Assembly: GCF_901827155.1 (NCBI RefSeq)
Contig: NZ_LR594659.1
Coordinates: 1,178,001-1,242,000 of the forward strand
Origin: Variovorax sp. PBL-H6
GTDB taxonomy: Bacteria; Pseudomonadota; Gammaproteobacteria; Burkholderiales; Burkholderiaceae_C
Direction of reading: 5' to 3'
Length of the DNA stretch: 64,000 nt
Shown here one piece after another: positions 1 through 9,024 of the stretch. The stretch's first letter is position 1. The number at the start of each line of letters is the position of its first letter. Below the pieces are notes generated by a model. The model saw only the letters and a list, made by a program, of their open reading frames with translations. It ran no database searches and was not told the origin of the DNA. The translations under genes and the position numbers were made by a program.

Positions 1-986
1 AACACCTTGGCCATCGCGGACTCGGTCTTGACGGGCAGGCCCGCGTCCATGCGCGCGGCGCAATCGAGCGTCATCAACCGGCTGGCGTGCAGGTCCATGT
101 GGCAGTCGGCCACCATCGCCTGCACCTGCTGCAGATCGGCCAGGCGCTCGCCGAACGAGCGCCGCTCATTGACGTAGTCCTGGGCGAGTTCGAGAGCGCG
201 GCGCGCGCGTCCCAGCAGGCGCATGCAGTGCGAGAGCCGCGCAGGCTCGAGCCGTTGCTGCGCATAGGCGAATCCCTCGCCGGCTTCACCGAGCACGGCC
301 TCGTCGGTCACGAAGCAATCCGCCAGCTCGATGTCGCCATGGCCGCCGATCGCATAGGGATCGATGGCGGGGATGGCACGCAGGAGCCGGAAACCCGGGT
401 TCGAGGTCTCGACGATGAACTGCGTGGGCCCGGCGTCCGTCGTCGCGAGCACGATGGCGAAACTCGCCCCGACCGCGCCGGTGATGAACCACTTGCGCCC
501 GTTGATGACCCATCCACCCGGCCGGCGCTCGGCACGCGTGGCCAGCATCGACGGATCGGACCCTGCGCCGGGCGCCGGCTCCGTCATGGCGAAGCACGAA
601 CGGATCTCCCCGGCAGCGAGCGGGCCGAGATAGGCACGCCGTTGGCCCGCGCTGCCCTGGCGCAGCAGGCTGATCATGTTCGGCTGGTCCGGCGCGGCGC
701 AGTTGAGTGCGCCGGGGCCCAGGTAGCTGCGGCCGGCCTCCTCCAGGACCACGCTGCGCTCGACCCAGCCGAGACCGAGCCCGCCGTGCTCGCGCGGCAG
801 CTGGGGAAGATAGAGGCCCAGGCTGCGTGCGATGGGCCGCAGCTGCGCCAGCGCGGTGTCCAGGGCACGTGGGTCGTGCACATGGGCCCGGGTTTCGAGC
901 GGTATGGCGTGCTGCGCCACGAAGTCGCGCACTCGCCGGCGCAACTCGGCCAATGCGGGATCGCGCTGTACGTCCATGAGGTTCAT
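1..986 (-). CDS. Acyl-CoA dehydrogenase family protein (C-terminus off window)
   Basis: Translation on the minus strand gives an acyl-CoA dehydrogenase-type flavoprotein. The N-terminal helical domain is followed by the middle-domain signature CFAMTEPAPGAGSDPS and GWVINGRKWFITGA, then a C-terminal helical segment with RRSFGERLADLQQVQAMVAD. The gene runs off the left edge, so the end of the C-terminal domain is missing. The ATG at 986-984 overlaps the stop of the upstream acyl-CoA dehydrogenase by 4 bp (ATGA), which decides the start and implies translational coupling. The family oxidises acyl-CoA thioesters with FAD and passes electrons to ETF. Two different paralogues in one operon suggest a specific acyl-CoA catabolic route, but the substrate cannot be read from sequence. 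Confidence 0.88.
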   Translation of the reverse strand, partial: MNLMDVQRDPALAELRRRVRDFVAQHAIPLETRAHVHDPRALDTALAQLRPIARSLGLYLPQLPREHGGLGLGWVERSVVLEEAGRSYLGPGALNCAAPDQPNMISLLRQGSAGQRRAYLGPLAAGEIRSCFAMTEPAPGAGSDPSMLATRAERRPGGWVINGRKWFITGAVGASFAIVLATTDAGPTQFIVETSNPGFRLLRAIPAIDPYAIGGHGDIELADCFVTDEAVLGEAGEGFAYAQQRLEPARLSHCMRLLGRARRALELAQDYVNERRSFGERLADLQQVQAMVADCHMDLHASRLMTLDCAARMDAGLPVKTESAMAKV

Positions 987-2155
987 CGCCGGCTCGCCTC
1001 GTGCTCGCGCAGCGTCAGCTTGGCGATGTTCAGCTGGTGGATCTGGCTCGTGCCTTCGTACAGCCGGAACAGGCGCACGTCGCGGTAGTAGCGCTCGATG
1101 GGGCTGAAGTCCGCGATGTAGCCGGACCCGCCGAACATCTGCACGCACCGGTCGGCCACGCGCCCGCACATCTCGGAAGCGAAGTATTTGCACATCGAGG
1201 CGGCAAGCGCGACGTCCTCGCCGCGGTCGCGCGCGCGCGCAGCCTCCAGGATCATCGATCGGGCGGCAAAGATCTCGGTGCGGCAGTCGGCGATCATGGC
1301 CTGCACCAGCTGGAAACCGGCAACGGATTGGCCGAACTGCTCTCGCCTCGACGTATGCGCCACCGCCAGGTCCAGCATGCGGATGGCCGGTCCGGTGCAC
1401 AGCGCGGCCAGGTGCAGCCGCTGCTTGTTGAGCACCTTCATCACCGTCTGGAACCCGACGCCTTCCTTCTCGCCGATGACTTGGCCCGCCGGCACGCGGC
1501 AGTCCTCGAAGACCACGTCGGACACGGGCGAGCCGGCCTGGCCCATCTTGCGGTACGGCTCGCCGGTGCGCAGGCCGGGGCCACGTTCCACCAGGAACGC
1601 GGTCAGCCCTGCGTGACCGCGCGTGTCTTCCGCGGTTCGAGCGACCACGGTGAAGACGTCGGCGACGGGCGCGTTGGTGATGAAACGCTTGGTGCCGTTC
1701 AGGACGTAGTGGTCTCCTTCCCTGCGTGCAGTGGTCTGGATGTTGGTGGCGTCCGAGCCTGCATCCGGCTCGGTCAGGGCGAGGCAGCCGGTGAGCTCGC
1801 CATGCGCCATGCGCGGCAGCCATTGGGCCTTCTGCGCCTCGGTGCCGTCGGCAGCAAGTGCCTCGGAGCCGATGCCGGTGTTGGTGCCGACGCGCGCACG
1901 CAAGGCCACCGAGGACTGCGAGAGCTCCATCGCGCACAGGACCAGCTCTTCCGCGGTGAGGCCCAGTCCCCCGTACGCCTCGGGAATGCTCCAGCCGAAG
2001 AAGCCCTCGCGACGCAACTCGTCGACAAGGGCGCACGGGATCTCACCGGCCCGGTCGACCTGGTCTTCGAGCGGGTGCCAACGTTCGCGCACGAAGCGGC
2101 GGGTGCGGGCGAGCAGGACCTCGAGGCTTGCTTGATCACGAATCATGCGGCGCAC
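983..2155 (-). CDS. Acyl-CoA dehydrogenase
   Basis: A full-length 390-residue acyl-CoA dehydrogenase. Visible signatures are CLALTEPDAGSDATNIQTTA and the NGTKRFITNAP flavin region in the middle domain. Near residue 370 is RLYEGTSQIHQL, whose Glu occupies the catalytic-base position of short/medium-chain enzymes. It is first in a leftward operon with a second dehydrogenase (4-bp overlap) and divergent from an IclR regulator. A second ATG lies three codons downstream, so the exact start is uncertain by 9 bp. An IclR-type palindrome lies about 33 bp upstream, so expression is probably set by that regulator in response to an acyl or aromatic acid. Substrate unknown. Confidence 0.93.
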   Translation of the reverse strand: MRRMIRDQASLEVLLARTRRFVRERWHPLEDQVDRAGEIPCALVDELRREGFFGWSIPEAYGGLGLTAEELVLCAMELSQSSVALRARVGTNTGIGSEALAADGTEAQKAQWLPRMAHGELTGCLALTEPDAGSDATNIQTTARREGDHYVLNGTKRFITNAPVADVFTVVARTAEDTRGHAGLTAFLVERGPGLRTGEPYRKMGQAGSPVSDVVFEDCRVPAGQVIGEKEGVGFQTVMKVLNKQRLHLAALCTGPAIRMLDLAVAHTSRREQFGQSVAGFQLVQAMIADCRTEIFAARSMILEAARARDRGEDVALAASMCKYFASEMCGRVADRCVQMFGGSGYIADFSPIERYYRDVRLFRLYEGTSQIHQLNIAKLTLREHEASRR

Positions 2156-2187
2156 TGTAGGCCGGGGAGTCCCCCATACCGAACATG

Positions 2188-2206
2188 CGTTTCAAATATT
2201 GAAACG
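2188..2206. promoter_or_regulatory. Palindromic operator between acyl-CoA dehydrogenase operon and IclR gene
   Basis: CGTTTCAA-ATA-TTGAAACG is a perfect 8-bp inverted repeat with a 3-bp centre. It lies between the two divergent starts, 33 bp from the dehydrogenase and 38 bp from the regulator. The size and TTTCAA/TTGAAA form fit known IclR-family operators. Binding is inferred from position only. Confidence 0.65.
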
Positions 2207-2244
2207 ACGATTCGACTTTTCTCCTGATCGCCGAGAATTGCCTC

Positions 2245-3069
2245 ATGCGACAACCCCGCGCCGTGCACCAGCTCAAGGACCAGAAGGATCTCCGACGGGT
2301 GCGCGAGGACGACCCGAACTTCTCCGGGACCCTGGCCAAGGGACTGATGATTCTGCAGAGCTTCGTCAGGGACCCGCGCGCTCACGCCAACAGCGAATTC
2401 GCCGAACGCCTCGGCTTGCCGCGGCCGACTGTCAGCCGCCTTTGCCGAAGCCTGCAGGCACTCGGCTTTCTCGACCACGACGATCGGCTCGATCGTTACT
2501 TCATCGGACCGGCCGCGGTGACATTGGGCTACCCGTATGTCATCAACACGCCGCTGCTCGCGCAGCTGCGGCCTGCGCTGCAATCAACGGCCGACCGCTT
2601 CGAAGGCGCGGTATCCGTGGGTGTGGCAATGGACCTCGACGTGGTGTACGTCGAGACGTGCGCGCATGAGCACGGCACGCTCAAGCGGCCCGGCGTCGGC
2701 GCCGTGCGTGGCATCGCGGAGACTGCGATGGGCCGGGCCTGGCTTGCACAACTCACGGCGGCGGAGCGCAACCGCTTCCTGGCGCGCGCGCGGCAGGAGC
2801 GCGCCGACGAGTATTCGCGCAGCACGCAAGGCCTGAAGGACAGCCTGGCCAACTACGGCAAGCGCGGCTTTGCCATCAACATGGGCGATGCCGGGCTCGG
2901 CGTGCTCGCTGTAGGCGTTGCTTCGAACATCCGTTATGGATCGAGGCGTCTGCTGTTCAACTGCGCGGTTCCGGGCTACCGGGCCAAACCCGCGGACCTC
3001 CTGAAGACGATCGGTCCCAGCCTGGTGCAGCTGGTGAACATGGCGGATCGCCAGGTGGGATTGAGGTAG
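2245..3069 (+). CDS. IclR family transcriptional regulator
   Basis: A 274-residue protein with an N-terminal winged helix (about residues 25-90; recognition region NSEFAERLGLPRPTVSRLCR) and a C-terminal IclR effector-binding domain (SVGVAMDLDVVYVETC, AMGRAWLAQL, GFAINMGDAGLGVLAVGV). It is divergent from two acyl-CoA dehydrogenases with a palindrome between them. IclR proteins usually repress or activate the neighbouring catabolic operon and sense a pathway metabolite, so this is the likely local regulator. The start used gives a short basic N-terminal extension; an internal start is possible but no other Met precedes the HTH except LMIL near residue 35. Confidence 0.93.
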   Translation: MRQPRAVHQLKDQKDLRRVREDDPNFSGTLAKGLMILQSFVRDPRAHANSEFAERLGLPRPTVSRLCRSLQALGFLDHDDRLDRYFIGPAAVTLGYPYVINTPLLAQLRPALQSTADRFEGAVSVGVAMDLDVVYVETCAHEHGTLKRPGVGAVRGIAETAMGRAWLAQLTAAERNRFLARARQERADEYSRSTQGLKDSLANYGKRGFAINMGDAGLGVLAVGVASNIRYGSRRLLFNCAVPGYRAKPADLLKTIGPSLVQLVNMADRQVGLR

Positions 3070-3163
3070 CAGCCCAAAAGCCGGAATCGCCGGCCACGGT
3101 GGGCAACAGTGTGCCTTGCCGATCCGTTGCAGAGTTGAATCAGCTGCCGTCTCGACGAAGCGC

Positions 3164-4160
3164 TCAATGAACACCGAAGACTTCTTGCGGCAGTTCGGAC
3201 CTTCGCAGATCGAGGCGCTGCGTCAGGAGCTTGCGAAGCCGCCGCATTTCACGCGGCTTGTTCATGCCGATGGCACCGACCACCAGGTCGCCTCTCAGGT
3301 GAACGAAGAGCCGCTCGCCTTCGCTCGACTGAGCGGCCAGCACTGCGTCGCTGCACACCGGCGCGCCGAGCACCTGCAGGTTCATGTCGTATTGATCCGA
3401 CCCAGAACCAGGGCGGGGCCCCGGGATCGGGCGCATCGGGTTCTGCGGCGCCGGCGGCCAGGGCCGCCATATGCATCGCGGCACTCTCACCCTGGCGGTT
3501 GGCGTTCTCCCAGGTTTCGATGCGAAGGGAATCGTCATGCCAGAGGCACGCCTGCTCGGCGACGTCGCCGGCTGCATAGATCTCCGGAACCGAGGATCTG
3601 CAATGGCGATCGACCACGATGCCATTGCGAATCAGAAGGCCCAGTTGCTGCGCCAGGGAGGTGTTCGGCGTGATTCCGATGCCCACCACGACCGCGCCGA
3701 CCGAGAACGCCGACCCGTCGGACAGTCGCGCGCTCCGCACCTCCCGGTCGCCCTCCAGGCCGACGACGGAAGTCCGGAGTCGAAGGTCCACGCCACGCGC
3801 AGTGTGAAGTGTCTCGAGCAGGTGCGCGGGCGCTGAGGGAAGCGTACGGCTGCACAGCTGTTGTGCCGGCTCGACGACAGTGACCTCGACGCCCGCTCCT
3901 CGCGCGGTGGCGGCCACCTCCAGTCCGATCCAGCTGCCTCCGACAACCAGCAGCCGCAGACGCATCTGCGCGCATCGCTGGATGGATTGCCTCAGTGCGG
4001 CGGCATCGCTCGCGCGACGCAGGCAATGCACGTTGTCCAGATCGGCGCCCGGCAAGCCCAGGCGGCGCGGCATTCCGCCGGTGGCGATCAGCAGGAAGTC
4101 GTACTGCAACGCCGTGCCGTCATTGCAGGTGATGGTTCTGGTGCCCTTCGACGCGCACGG
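3164..4160 (-). pseudogene. Truncated, frameshifted ferredoxin reductase-type FAD/NAD oxidoreductase
   Basis: The minus strand carries the middle and C-terminal parts of a rhodocoxin/putidaredoxin reductase-like enzyme. Present are YDFLLIATGGMPRRL, the NAD-binding LLVVGGSWIGLEVAA, and the FAD motif VPEIYAAGDVAEQA. The first 70 or so residues, which hold the first GxGxxG, are missing. Near 3400, after the PPWFW motif, an extra base shifts the frame: the expected continuation SDQYDMNLQV...LFVHLRGDLVVGAIGMNKPRE is in the next frame and ends at 3164. It normally feeds electrons from NAD(P)H to a ferredoxin partner; no partner lies nearby. Both lesions argue for a non-functional remnant. The 3' frame ends cleanly at a stop. 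Confidence 0.8.
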
Positions 4161-4181
4161 CATAGGTGGCCAGGTCACGTC

Positions 4182-4457
4182 ATGGAGATGCTCGACCGGC
4201 AGCCCTTTGCGTCCCCCAGCGCGATGCTGCCCATGCAGTCGTCCATGGAGGAAGGTCACCAGTGGATGAAGCAGGCGCACCGCACCCACCATTCGCTGGT
4301 GCAGGCGATCGAACGAGGGCAGGGCTCGCGCGCACAGGCATTGGGAGAAGAGCATGTCGAGATCGCCCGCATGAACCTCGACTACGCGCTGGAACGCCCG
4401 GAGCTCGCCGCTGAACTCATGCCGGGCATACGACTGGTCGGCAAGACGCGAGGCTGA
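4182..4457 (+). pseudogene. C-terminal remnant of a GntR-family (FCD) regulator
   Basis: A 90-codon open stretch resembles the end of an FCD effector domain: HRTHHSLVQAIERGQGSRAQ followed by EHVEIARMNLDYALERPE. No winged-helix domain precedes it. Sequence upstream of about 4180 instead belongs, on the opposite strand, to a truncated oxidoreductase. The two remnants therefore meet tail-to-head at about 4160-4182, consistent with a deletion or rearrangement that removed both 5' ends. It could still be translated from the ATG at 4182 or 4188, but with no DNA-binding domain a regulatory role is doubtful. Confidence 0.6.
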
Positions 4458-4556
4458 GCAGCGGATCGGTCGCCGACCCGTTCGTCACCGGTCGCCGCTA
4501 GCCACCTTGCCGCGCCAACCCTCGGGCCGCTCGCCGGGCGGGTTGCGGCGCGGCCG

Positions 4557-5597
4557 TCAACGCGCTGGCGCGGCCTTGACGATGCCTGCGTTTGCGTCAA
4601 TGGTTCCAGGGAGCATCGCGAAATGCCGTTTGAGGTAGTTCACCGCGGCGCTCACCTTCGCAGCCTGACCTTCGCGCCGCGGCGTCATCGCCCACACAGG
4701 CATCGACGGCAGCCTCCACGGCGCCAGCACCTCGACGAGCATGCCGCGTTGCAGCGAGGGCAGCACGTCGGCGCGCGCCAGCCGCGCGATGCCGAGGCCG
4801 TGTTCGCACATCTGCTGCAGTGCGATCGCGTTGTTGCTGGCAATGCGTGCCTCGACGTGCACGCGCTGGTGCTGTCCATCCGCGGCGTACAGGTCCAGCG
4901 GCATCGACTCCGCCTGCGACGTCGACATCGCCCGCTTGAGCGCGCCGCGCCGAAAGCCGTGTGTTCCAACGCCTTCCGGCGCGACGAAGCTCTCCTGCGG
5001 TGTCTCGATCGATGCTTCCCGCCAGAATGCCAGCCACTGATGCGCGGGGAGTTCTTCCGGGCCAACCGGCGCGCCTCGGCGCTCGAGGTATGCGGGCGAA
5101 GCGCAAAGCACGGTCCCGAAGTCGCACAGCCGCCGCGCAACCCAGCTCGAATCGGCGAGCCGTCCCACGCGGACGGCGACGTCGATGCGCGCGTCGATCA
5201 GGTCGATCATCGCGTCGTCCACCAGCAGGCGAAGTCGCAGCTGCGGCGCCTCGGCCAGCAGGGGCGCGAGCGCCGGTGCGATGTGGTTCGCGAACCCCAC
5301 CGGCGCGGACACCCGAAGCTCCCCGGTGGGTGCATCGCGCGCCTGCTGCAGCGACTCTGCCGCCGCGCGCGCGGCCTCCAGCAGGCGCTTGCAGTGGGGG
5401 TAGTAGCGCTCGCCGGCTTCGGTCAGCGCGAGCTTGCGCGTCGAACGGTGCAGCAGCGTCACGCCGCCTTGCACCTCGAGCGTCCGGATCACCTGGCTCA
5501 CGGCCGAAGGGCTCATGCCCAAGCGCCGCGCCGCCGCGCTCATGGAGCCGGCCGCCACGGTTTCGGCGAATACCGCCAGCGGCTTCAGATCGTCCAC
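4557..5597 (-). CDS. LysR family transcriptional regulator
   Basis: 346 residues. The N-terminal winged helix is typical (LAVFAETVAAGSMSAAARRL, MSPSAVSQVIRTLE), followed by a LysR substrate-binding domain (TGELRVSAPVGFANHIAPAL). It is divergent from an NAD(P)-binding protein gene at 5698, with a 100-bp intergenic region containing CTTATAAG at the regulator start. The divergent arrangement suggests it controls that gene and possibly the HAD and M20 genes that follow. The ligand is unknown. Confidence 0.92.
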   Translation of the reverse strand: MDDLKPLAVFAETVAAGSMSAAARRLGMSPSAVSQVIRTLEVQGGVTLLHRSTRKLALTEAGERYYPHCKRLLEAARAAAESLQQARDAPTGELRVSAPVGFANHIAPALAPLLAEAPQLRLRLLVDDAMIDLIDARIDVAVRVGRLADSSWVARRLCDFGTVLCASPAYLERRGAPVGPEELPAHQWLAFWREASIETPQESFVAPEGVGTHGFRRGALKRAMSTSQAESMPLDLYAADGQHQRVHVEARIASNNAIALQQMCEHGLGIARLARADVLPSLQRGMLVEVLAPWRLPSMPVWAMTPRREGQAAKVSAAVNYLKRHFAMLPGTIDANAGIVKAAPAR

Positions 5598-5697
5598 TTA
5601 TAAGCTCCGCTTCAAGTTCATAGCGATGGGCCCTGGCTTATCGAACCGGTGGGCGCTGGCTATCGTAGCCGTCGACAACAACTCGCTGGAACAACTC

Positions 5698-6351
5698 ATG
5701 AAAATCGCTTTGATCGGTGCCTCCGGATTCGTCGGCACCGCCGTTCTCGCCGAACTCCTCGCGCGCGGCCATCACGTCACCGCGCTGGTGCGCGACCCCG
5801 CCAAGCTCCATCCGCGCCCCGACGTCAGCCCTTTGGCGCTGGACGTGAACGACGTGGACGCGTTGGCTGTCGCCCTGCGCGGCCACGATGCGGTGATCTC
5901 CGCGTTCAATCCCGGCTGGGACGTCGAAGGCCTCTACGACAAGTTCATGCAAGGTGCCGCTGGCATCAACCGCGCCGTCGAGGCCTCGGGCGTCAAGCGC
6001 CTGCTGGTCGTCGGCGGCGCCGGCAGCCTGTTCGTCGCGCCCGGCGTGCAGGTGGTCGACACGCCCGAGTTCGCATCGCATGTGCCCCCCAACGTCGTAC
6101 CCGGCGCGAAGGCGGCGCGCGACACGCTGACCGCGATGCGCGGCAACACGGCGCTCGACTGGACCTTCCTGAGCCCTGCTGCCATGCTGGCGCCGGGCGA
6201 GCGCACCGGCAAGTACCGCCTCGGCGGCGAAGACCTGCTGCTCGAAGACGGCAAGCCCGCCGGCATTTCAGTGGCCGACCTGGCCGTTGCCATCGTCGAC
6301 GAAATCGAGCAACCCAGGCACCTGCGCGCGCGTTTTACCGTCGCACGTTGA
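5698..6351 (+). CDS. NAD(P)-binding Rossmann-fold epimerase/reductase-like protein
   Basis: 217 residues. The N-terminal dinucleotide-binding motif is IALIGASGFVGTAVL, with RLLVVGGAGSLFVAPG at the end of the fourth strand and DWTFLSPAAMLAPGER typical of the NAD(P)H-binding (NmrA/YwnB-like) short reductase group. The frame is open further upstream, but the ATG at 5698 starts directly at the Rossmann strand and is the sensible start. It is divergent from a LysR regulator. The family includes redox sensors and flavin/quinone-type reductases; no specific substrate is indicated. Confidence 0.85.
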   Translation: MKIALIGASGFVGTAVLAELLARGHHVTALVRDPAKLHPRPDVSPLALDVNDVDALAVALRGHDAVISAFNPGWDVEGLYDKFMQGAAGINRAVEASGVKRLLVVGGAGSLFVAPGVQVVDTPEFASHVPPNVVPGAKAARDTLTAMRGNTALDWTFLSPAAMLAPGERTGKYRLGGEDLLLEDGKPAGISVADLAVAIVDEIEQPRHLRARFTVAR

Positions 6352-6512
6352 GCTGGGCACCGCAACGCGGCAAGGCCACGGAAGAACATTCCGCTGGCGC
6401 TCCGACAACGAAATCTTGTGCCGCGGCGCGGACCCACTTCGGTTCAGCGGCGCAGAGGGCGGCCCCTATGCTGGTGGCAACGGCATTGCCGTCATCACTG
6501 GAGCTCTTCAAC

Positions 6513-7211
6513 ATGTCCCTGCAAGATTTCAAGGTGCTCACCTTCGACGTCGTCGGCACGCTGATCGACTTCGAGGGCGGCATGCTCGCCTACCTGCGCT
6601 CCGCGGTACCGGAGGCCCGCGTGACGGACGAGGACTTCCTCGCCACCTACCGTCACGCGCGCGCCGACGGCAACGCCGGCTGGTACCCCGACGATCTGGA
6701 GCGCTGCTGGCATGCCATCGCAGCGAAGCTGGGCCTGCCGGACACCGGCGCACTCGCGCAGGGCCTGCGCGATTCGGTGGCGCAATGGCCCGCCTTCCCC
6801 GATTCGGTGGAAGCGTTGAAGCGCCTGCGCAAGCACTTCAAGCTGGTGACCATGACCAACGCGCAGCAGTGGGCACTGGCCCACTTCGACAAGACCCTGG
6901 GCTCGCCCTTCGACATGCTGCTGAGCTGCGACGACGCGCTGTGCGAGAAGCCGGACCCGCGCTACTTCGCCTACGCCCGCGGTCGCTTCGAGGGTGCCTG
7001 GGGCTACAAGCAGGCTGACAACCTGCACGTCGCGCAAAGCCAGTACCACGACATCGGCGTGTCCAAGCGGCTCGGTATCGCCACGTGCTGGATCGAGCGG
7101 CGCCATGGGCAGAAGGGCTCCGGCGGCACGCTCGAATCCGAGCACACAGTACCCGACTATCACTTCCACACGCTGGCCGCGCTGGCCGACGCTGTCGAAG
7201 CCGCGCGTTGA
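6513..7211 (+). CDS. HAD-type hydrolase, haloacid dehalogenase (type II)-like
   Basis: 232 residues. The HAD nucleophile motif is VLTFDVVGTLIDFEGG, motif II is LVTMTNAQQWA, the motif III lysine is in CEKPDPRYF, and the later VAQSQYHDIGVSKRLG corresponds to motif IV. Length and motif spacing fit the 2-haloacid dehalogenase type II group. The usual Tyr in FDxYGTL is Val here, so dehalogenase activity should not be assumed. The ATG at 6513 was chosen because homology begins immediately after it. It is followed, with overlapping stop and start, by an M20 hydrolase. Confidence 0.85.
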   Translation: MSLQDFKVLTFDVVGTLIDFEGGMLAYLRSAVPEARVTDEDFLATYRHARADGNAGWYPDDLERCWHAIAAKLGLPDTGALAQGLRDSVAQWPAFPDSVEALKRLRKHFKLVTMTNAQQWALAHFDKTLGSPFDMLLSCDDALCEKPDPRYFAYARGRFEGAWGYKQADNLHVAQSQYHDIGVSKRLGIATCWIERRHGQKGSGGTLESEHTVPDYHFHTLAALADAVEAAR

Positions 7212-8389
7212 GCCCGGACGTGATCGCCGCGCCGGTCGCCGACCTGCTGCCCGAGCTGATTGCACTGCGACGCGATCTGCACGCGCACCCGGAGCTCGCC
7301 TTCGAGGAACGGCGCACGGCTGGTGTCGCGGCACAGGCGCTGCGCCTGCTGGGCCTCGAGGTGCACGAAGGCGTGGGCGGCACCGGCGTGGTGGGCACGC
7401 TGCGCTGCGGCAGCGGTTCGCGAAGTGTCGGCTTGCGCGCCGACATGGACGCGCTGCCGATGGTCGAGCTGGGGCGCCCCGCCCATGCCAGTCGCACGCA
7501 AGGCATCCATCACGGCTGCGGCCATGACGGCCATACCAGCATGCTGATCGGGGCCGCGCGCCAGCTGGCACGCACGCGGCACTTCGATGGCACCGTGCAC
7601 TTCATCTTCCAGCCGGCCGAAGAGGGCAAGGGCGGCGCGCGCGCCATGATCGGGGACGGCCTGTTCGAGCGCTTCCCCTGCGACAGCGTCTACGCGCTGC
7701 ACAACTGGCCCGACCTGCCTCTCGGCAGCGCGCAGACGCGCGCCGGCCCGATCATGGCGGCGGCCGACCGCTTCGACATCGTGCTGCGCGGCCGCGGCGG
7801 CCATGCCGCGCAGCCGCATCACACGCCCGACGCCATCCTCGCGGCAAGCCAGCTCGTCGCGCAACTGCACACCATCGTCTCCCGGCGGATCGATCCGGGC
7901 GAATCGGCGGTGCTCTCGGTCACGCGCATCGAGGGCGGGCACAGCCACAACGTGCTGCCGGCGGAGGTCTCGATCACCGGCACCGTGCGCAGCTTCGATC
8001 CCGCTTCGCAGGACCGCATCGAGGCCGCATTGCGCGCCACCGTCGAAGGCGTGGCGCTGGCGAGCGGCGTGACGGCCGATCTGCGCTATGTGCGCTACTA
8101 CCCCGCCACGCTCAACACGCCCGAAGAAGCAGCGCTCGCGCTCTCTGCGGCCCGGGCGGTGGGCCTGGACGCGGGCATGGCGCCGCGTCCAGCCTTCACC
8201 TCCGAAGACTTCGCCTTCATGCTGCAGCGCCGCCCGGGTGCCTACCTGTGGCTGGGGCAGGGCAGCGCCCACCCGGGCCCGGACGGGGAGCGTGCGCTTC
8301 ACCATCCTTGCTACGACTTCAACGACGACGCGCTGGCACCGGGCGTGCGCTGGCTGTGCGAAGTGGCCGAGCGTGCACTCGCGGGATGA
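7208..8389 (+). CDS. M20 family metallo-amidohydrolase (hippurate/IAA-amino acid hydrolase type)
   Basis: About 393 residues. RRDLHAHPELAFEE opens the catalytic domain. Metal-binding motifs include GLRADMDALPM, HHGCGHDGHTSMLIG, FQPAEEGKGGARAMI and YALHNWPDLPLG, and a dimerisation (lid) domain lies in the middle. The family cleaves N-acyl amino acids such as hippurate or indole-acetyl amino acids using two divalent metals. No ATG is available; TTG at 7208 overlaps the stop of the HAD gene (TTGA), and GTG at 7220 is the alternative. The overlap suggests it is co-translated with the upstream gene. Confidence 0.88.
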   Translation: MSPDVIAAPVADLLPELIALRRDLHAHPELAFEERRTAGVAAQALRLLGLEVHEGVGGTGVVGTLRCGSGSRSVGLRADMDALPMVELGRPAHASRTQGIHHGCGHDGHTSMLIGAARQLARTRHFDGTVHFIFQPAEEGKGGARAMIGDGLFERFPCDSVYALHNWPDLPLGSAQTRAGPIMAAADRFDIVLRGRGGHAAQPHHTPDAILAASQLVAQLHTIVSRRIDPGESAVLSVTRIEGGHSHNVLPAEVSITGTVRSFDPASQDRIEAALRATVEGVALASGVTADLRYVRYYPATLNTPEEAALALSAARAVGLDAGMAPRPAFTSEDFAFMLQRRPGAYLWLGQGSAHPGPDGERALHHPCYDFNDDALAPGVRWLCEVAERALAG

Positions 8390-8450
8390 GCACCTCCACC
8401 TCGGCCTTCAAGCCGATGCATGAGCATCACCGGGGTGAACTTGCTCCCCG

Positions 8451-8945
8451 TCACCGCGGGTTGGGGAACAGCTTTTCGATCGGGCAGTGCGTCTTGATGA
8501 AGGGCGACTTGATCACGATGTAGCTGAAGTACTTCGCGATGCCGATGTTGCGTTCGAGCAGCTCCTCGACCACTTCCTGGTAGTGGTTGACGCCGCGCGT
8601 GAGGAAGCGCAGCAGGTAGTCGTAGCCCCCGCTCACCAGATGGCATTCGAGCACCTCGTCGACGTCGCGGATCGCGGCCTCGAAGCGCACGAAGTCCTCG
8701 CGATGGTGATCCTGCAGCGTCACCTCGGTGAACACGGTCAGCGTGTCGCCCAGCTTCTCCAGCCGCAGGTGCGCGCCGTAGCCGGCGATGTAGCCGGCCT
8801 GCTCCAGCCGCTTGACGCGAATCAGGCAGGGGCTGGGCGACAGGCCCACCGCATCGGCGAGGTCCACGTTGGTCATGCGGCCGTTCTTCTGCAGCTGGGC
8901 GAGGATGCGCAGGTCGAGTCGGTCGATCTTGAATGCTTCTGACAT
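8451..8945 (-). CDS. Lrp/AsnC family transcriptional regulator
   Basis: 164 residues. The N-terminal HTH is LDLRILAQLQKNGRMTNVDL with SPSPCLIRVKRLEQAGYI, followed by a RAM ligand domain (TVFTEVTLQDHHREDFVRFE, CHLVSGGYDYLLRFLT). It is last in a leftward set downstream of an aminotransferase. Lrp proteins bind amino acids and regulate amino-acid catabolism. This one is the best local candidate for the regulator of the repeated leader found upstream of the aminotransferase and of the aldehyde dehydrogenase at 26.1 kb, but this is inference from proximity. Confidence 0.93.
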   Translation of the reverse strand: MSEAFKIDRLDLRILAQLQKNGRMTNVDLADAVGLSPSPCLIRVKRLEQAGYIAGYGAHLRLEKLGDTLTVFTEVTLQDHHREDFVRFEAAIRDVDEVLECHLVSGGYDYLLRFLTRGVNHYQEVVEELLERNIGIAKYFSYIVIKSPFIKTHCPIEKLFPNPR

Positions 8946-9024
8946 GGGTGGTGCCGATGAACGCGGAGAACTCGATTCTGCGTCTGCCGTGGCGCGCCGA
9001 GTCCAGTGTTCTCCCTTGTCCTCC

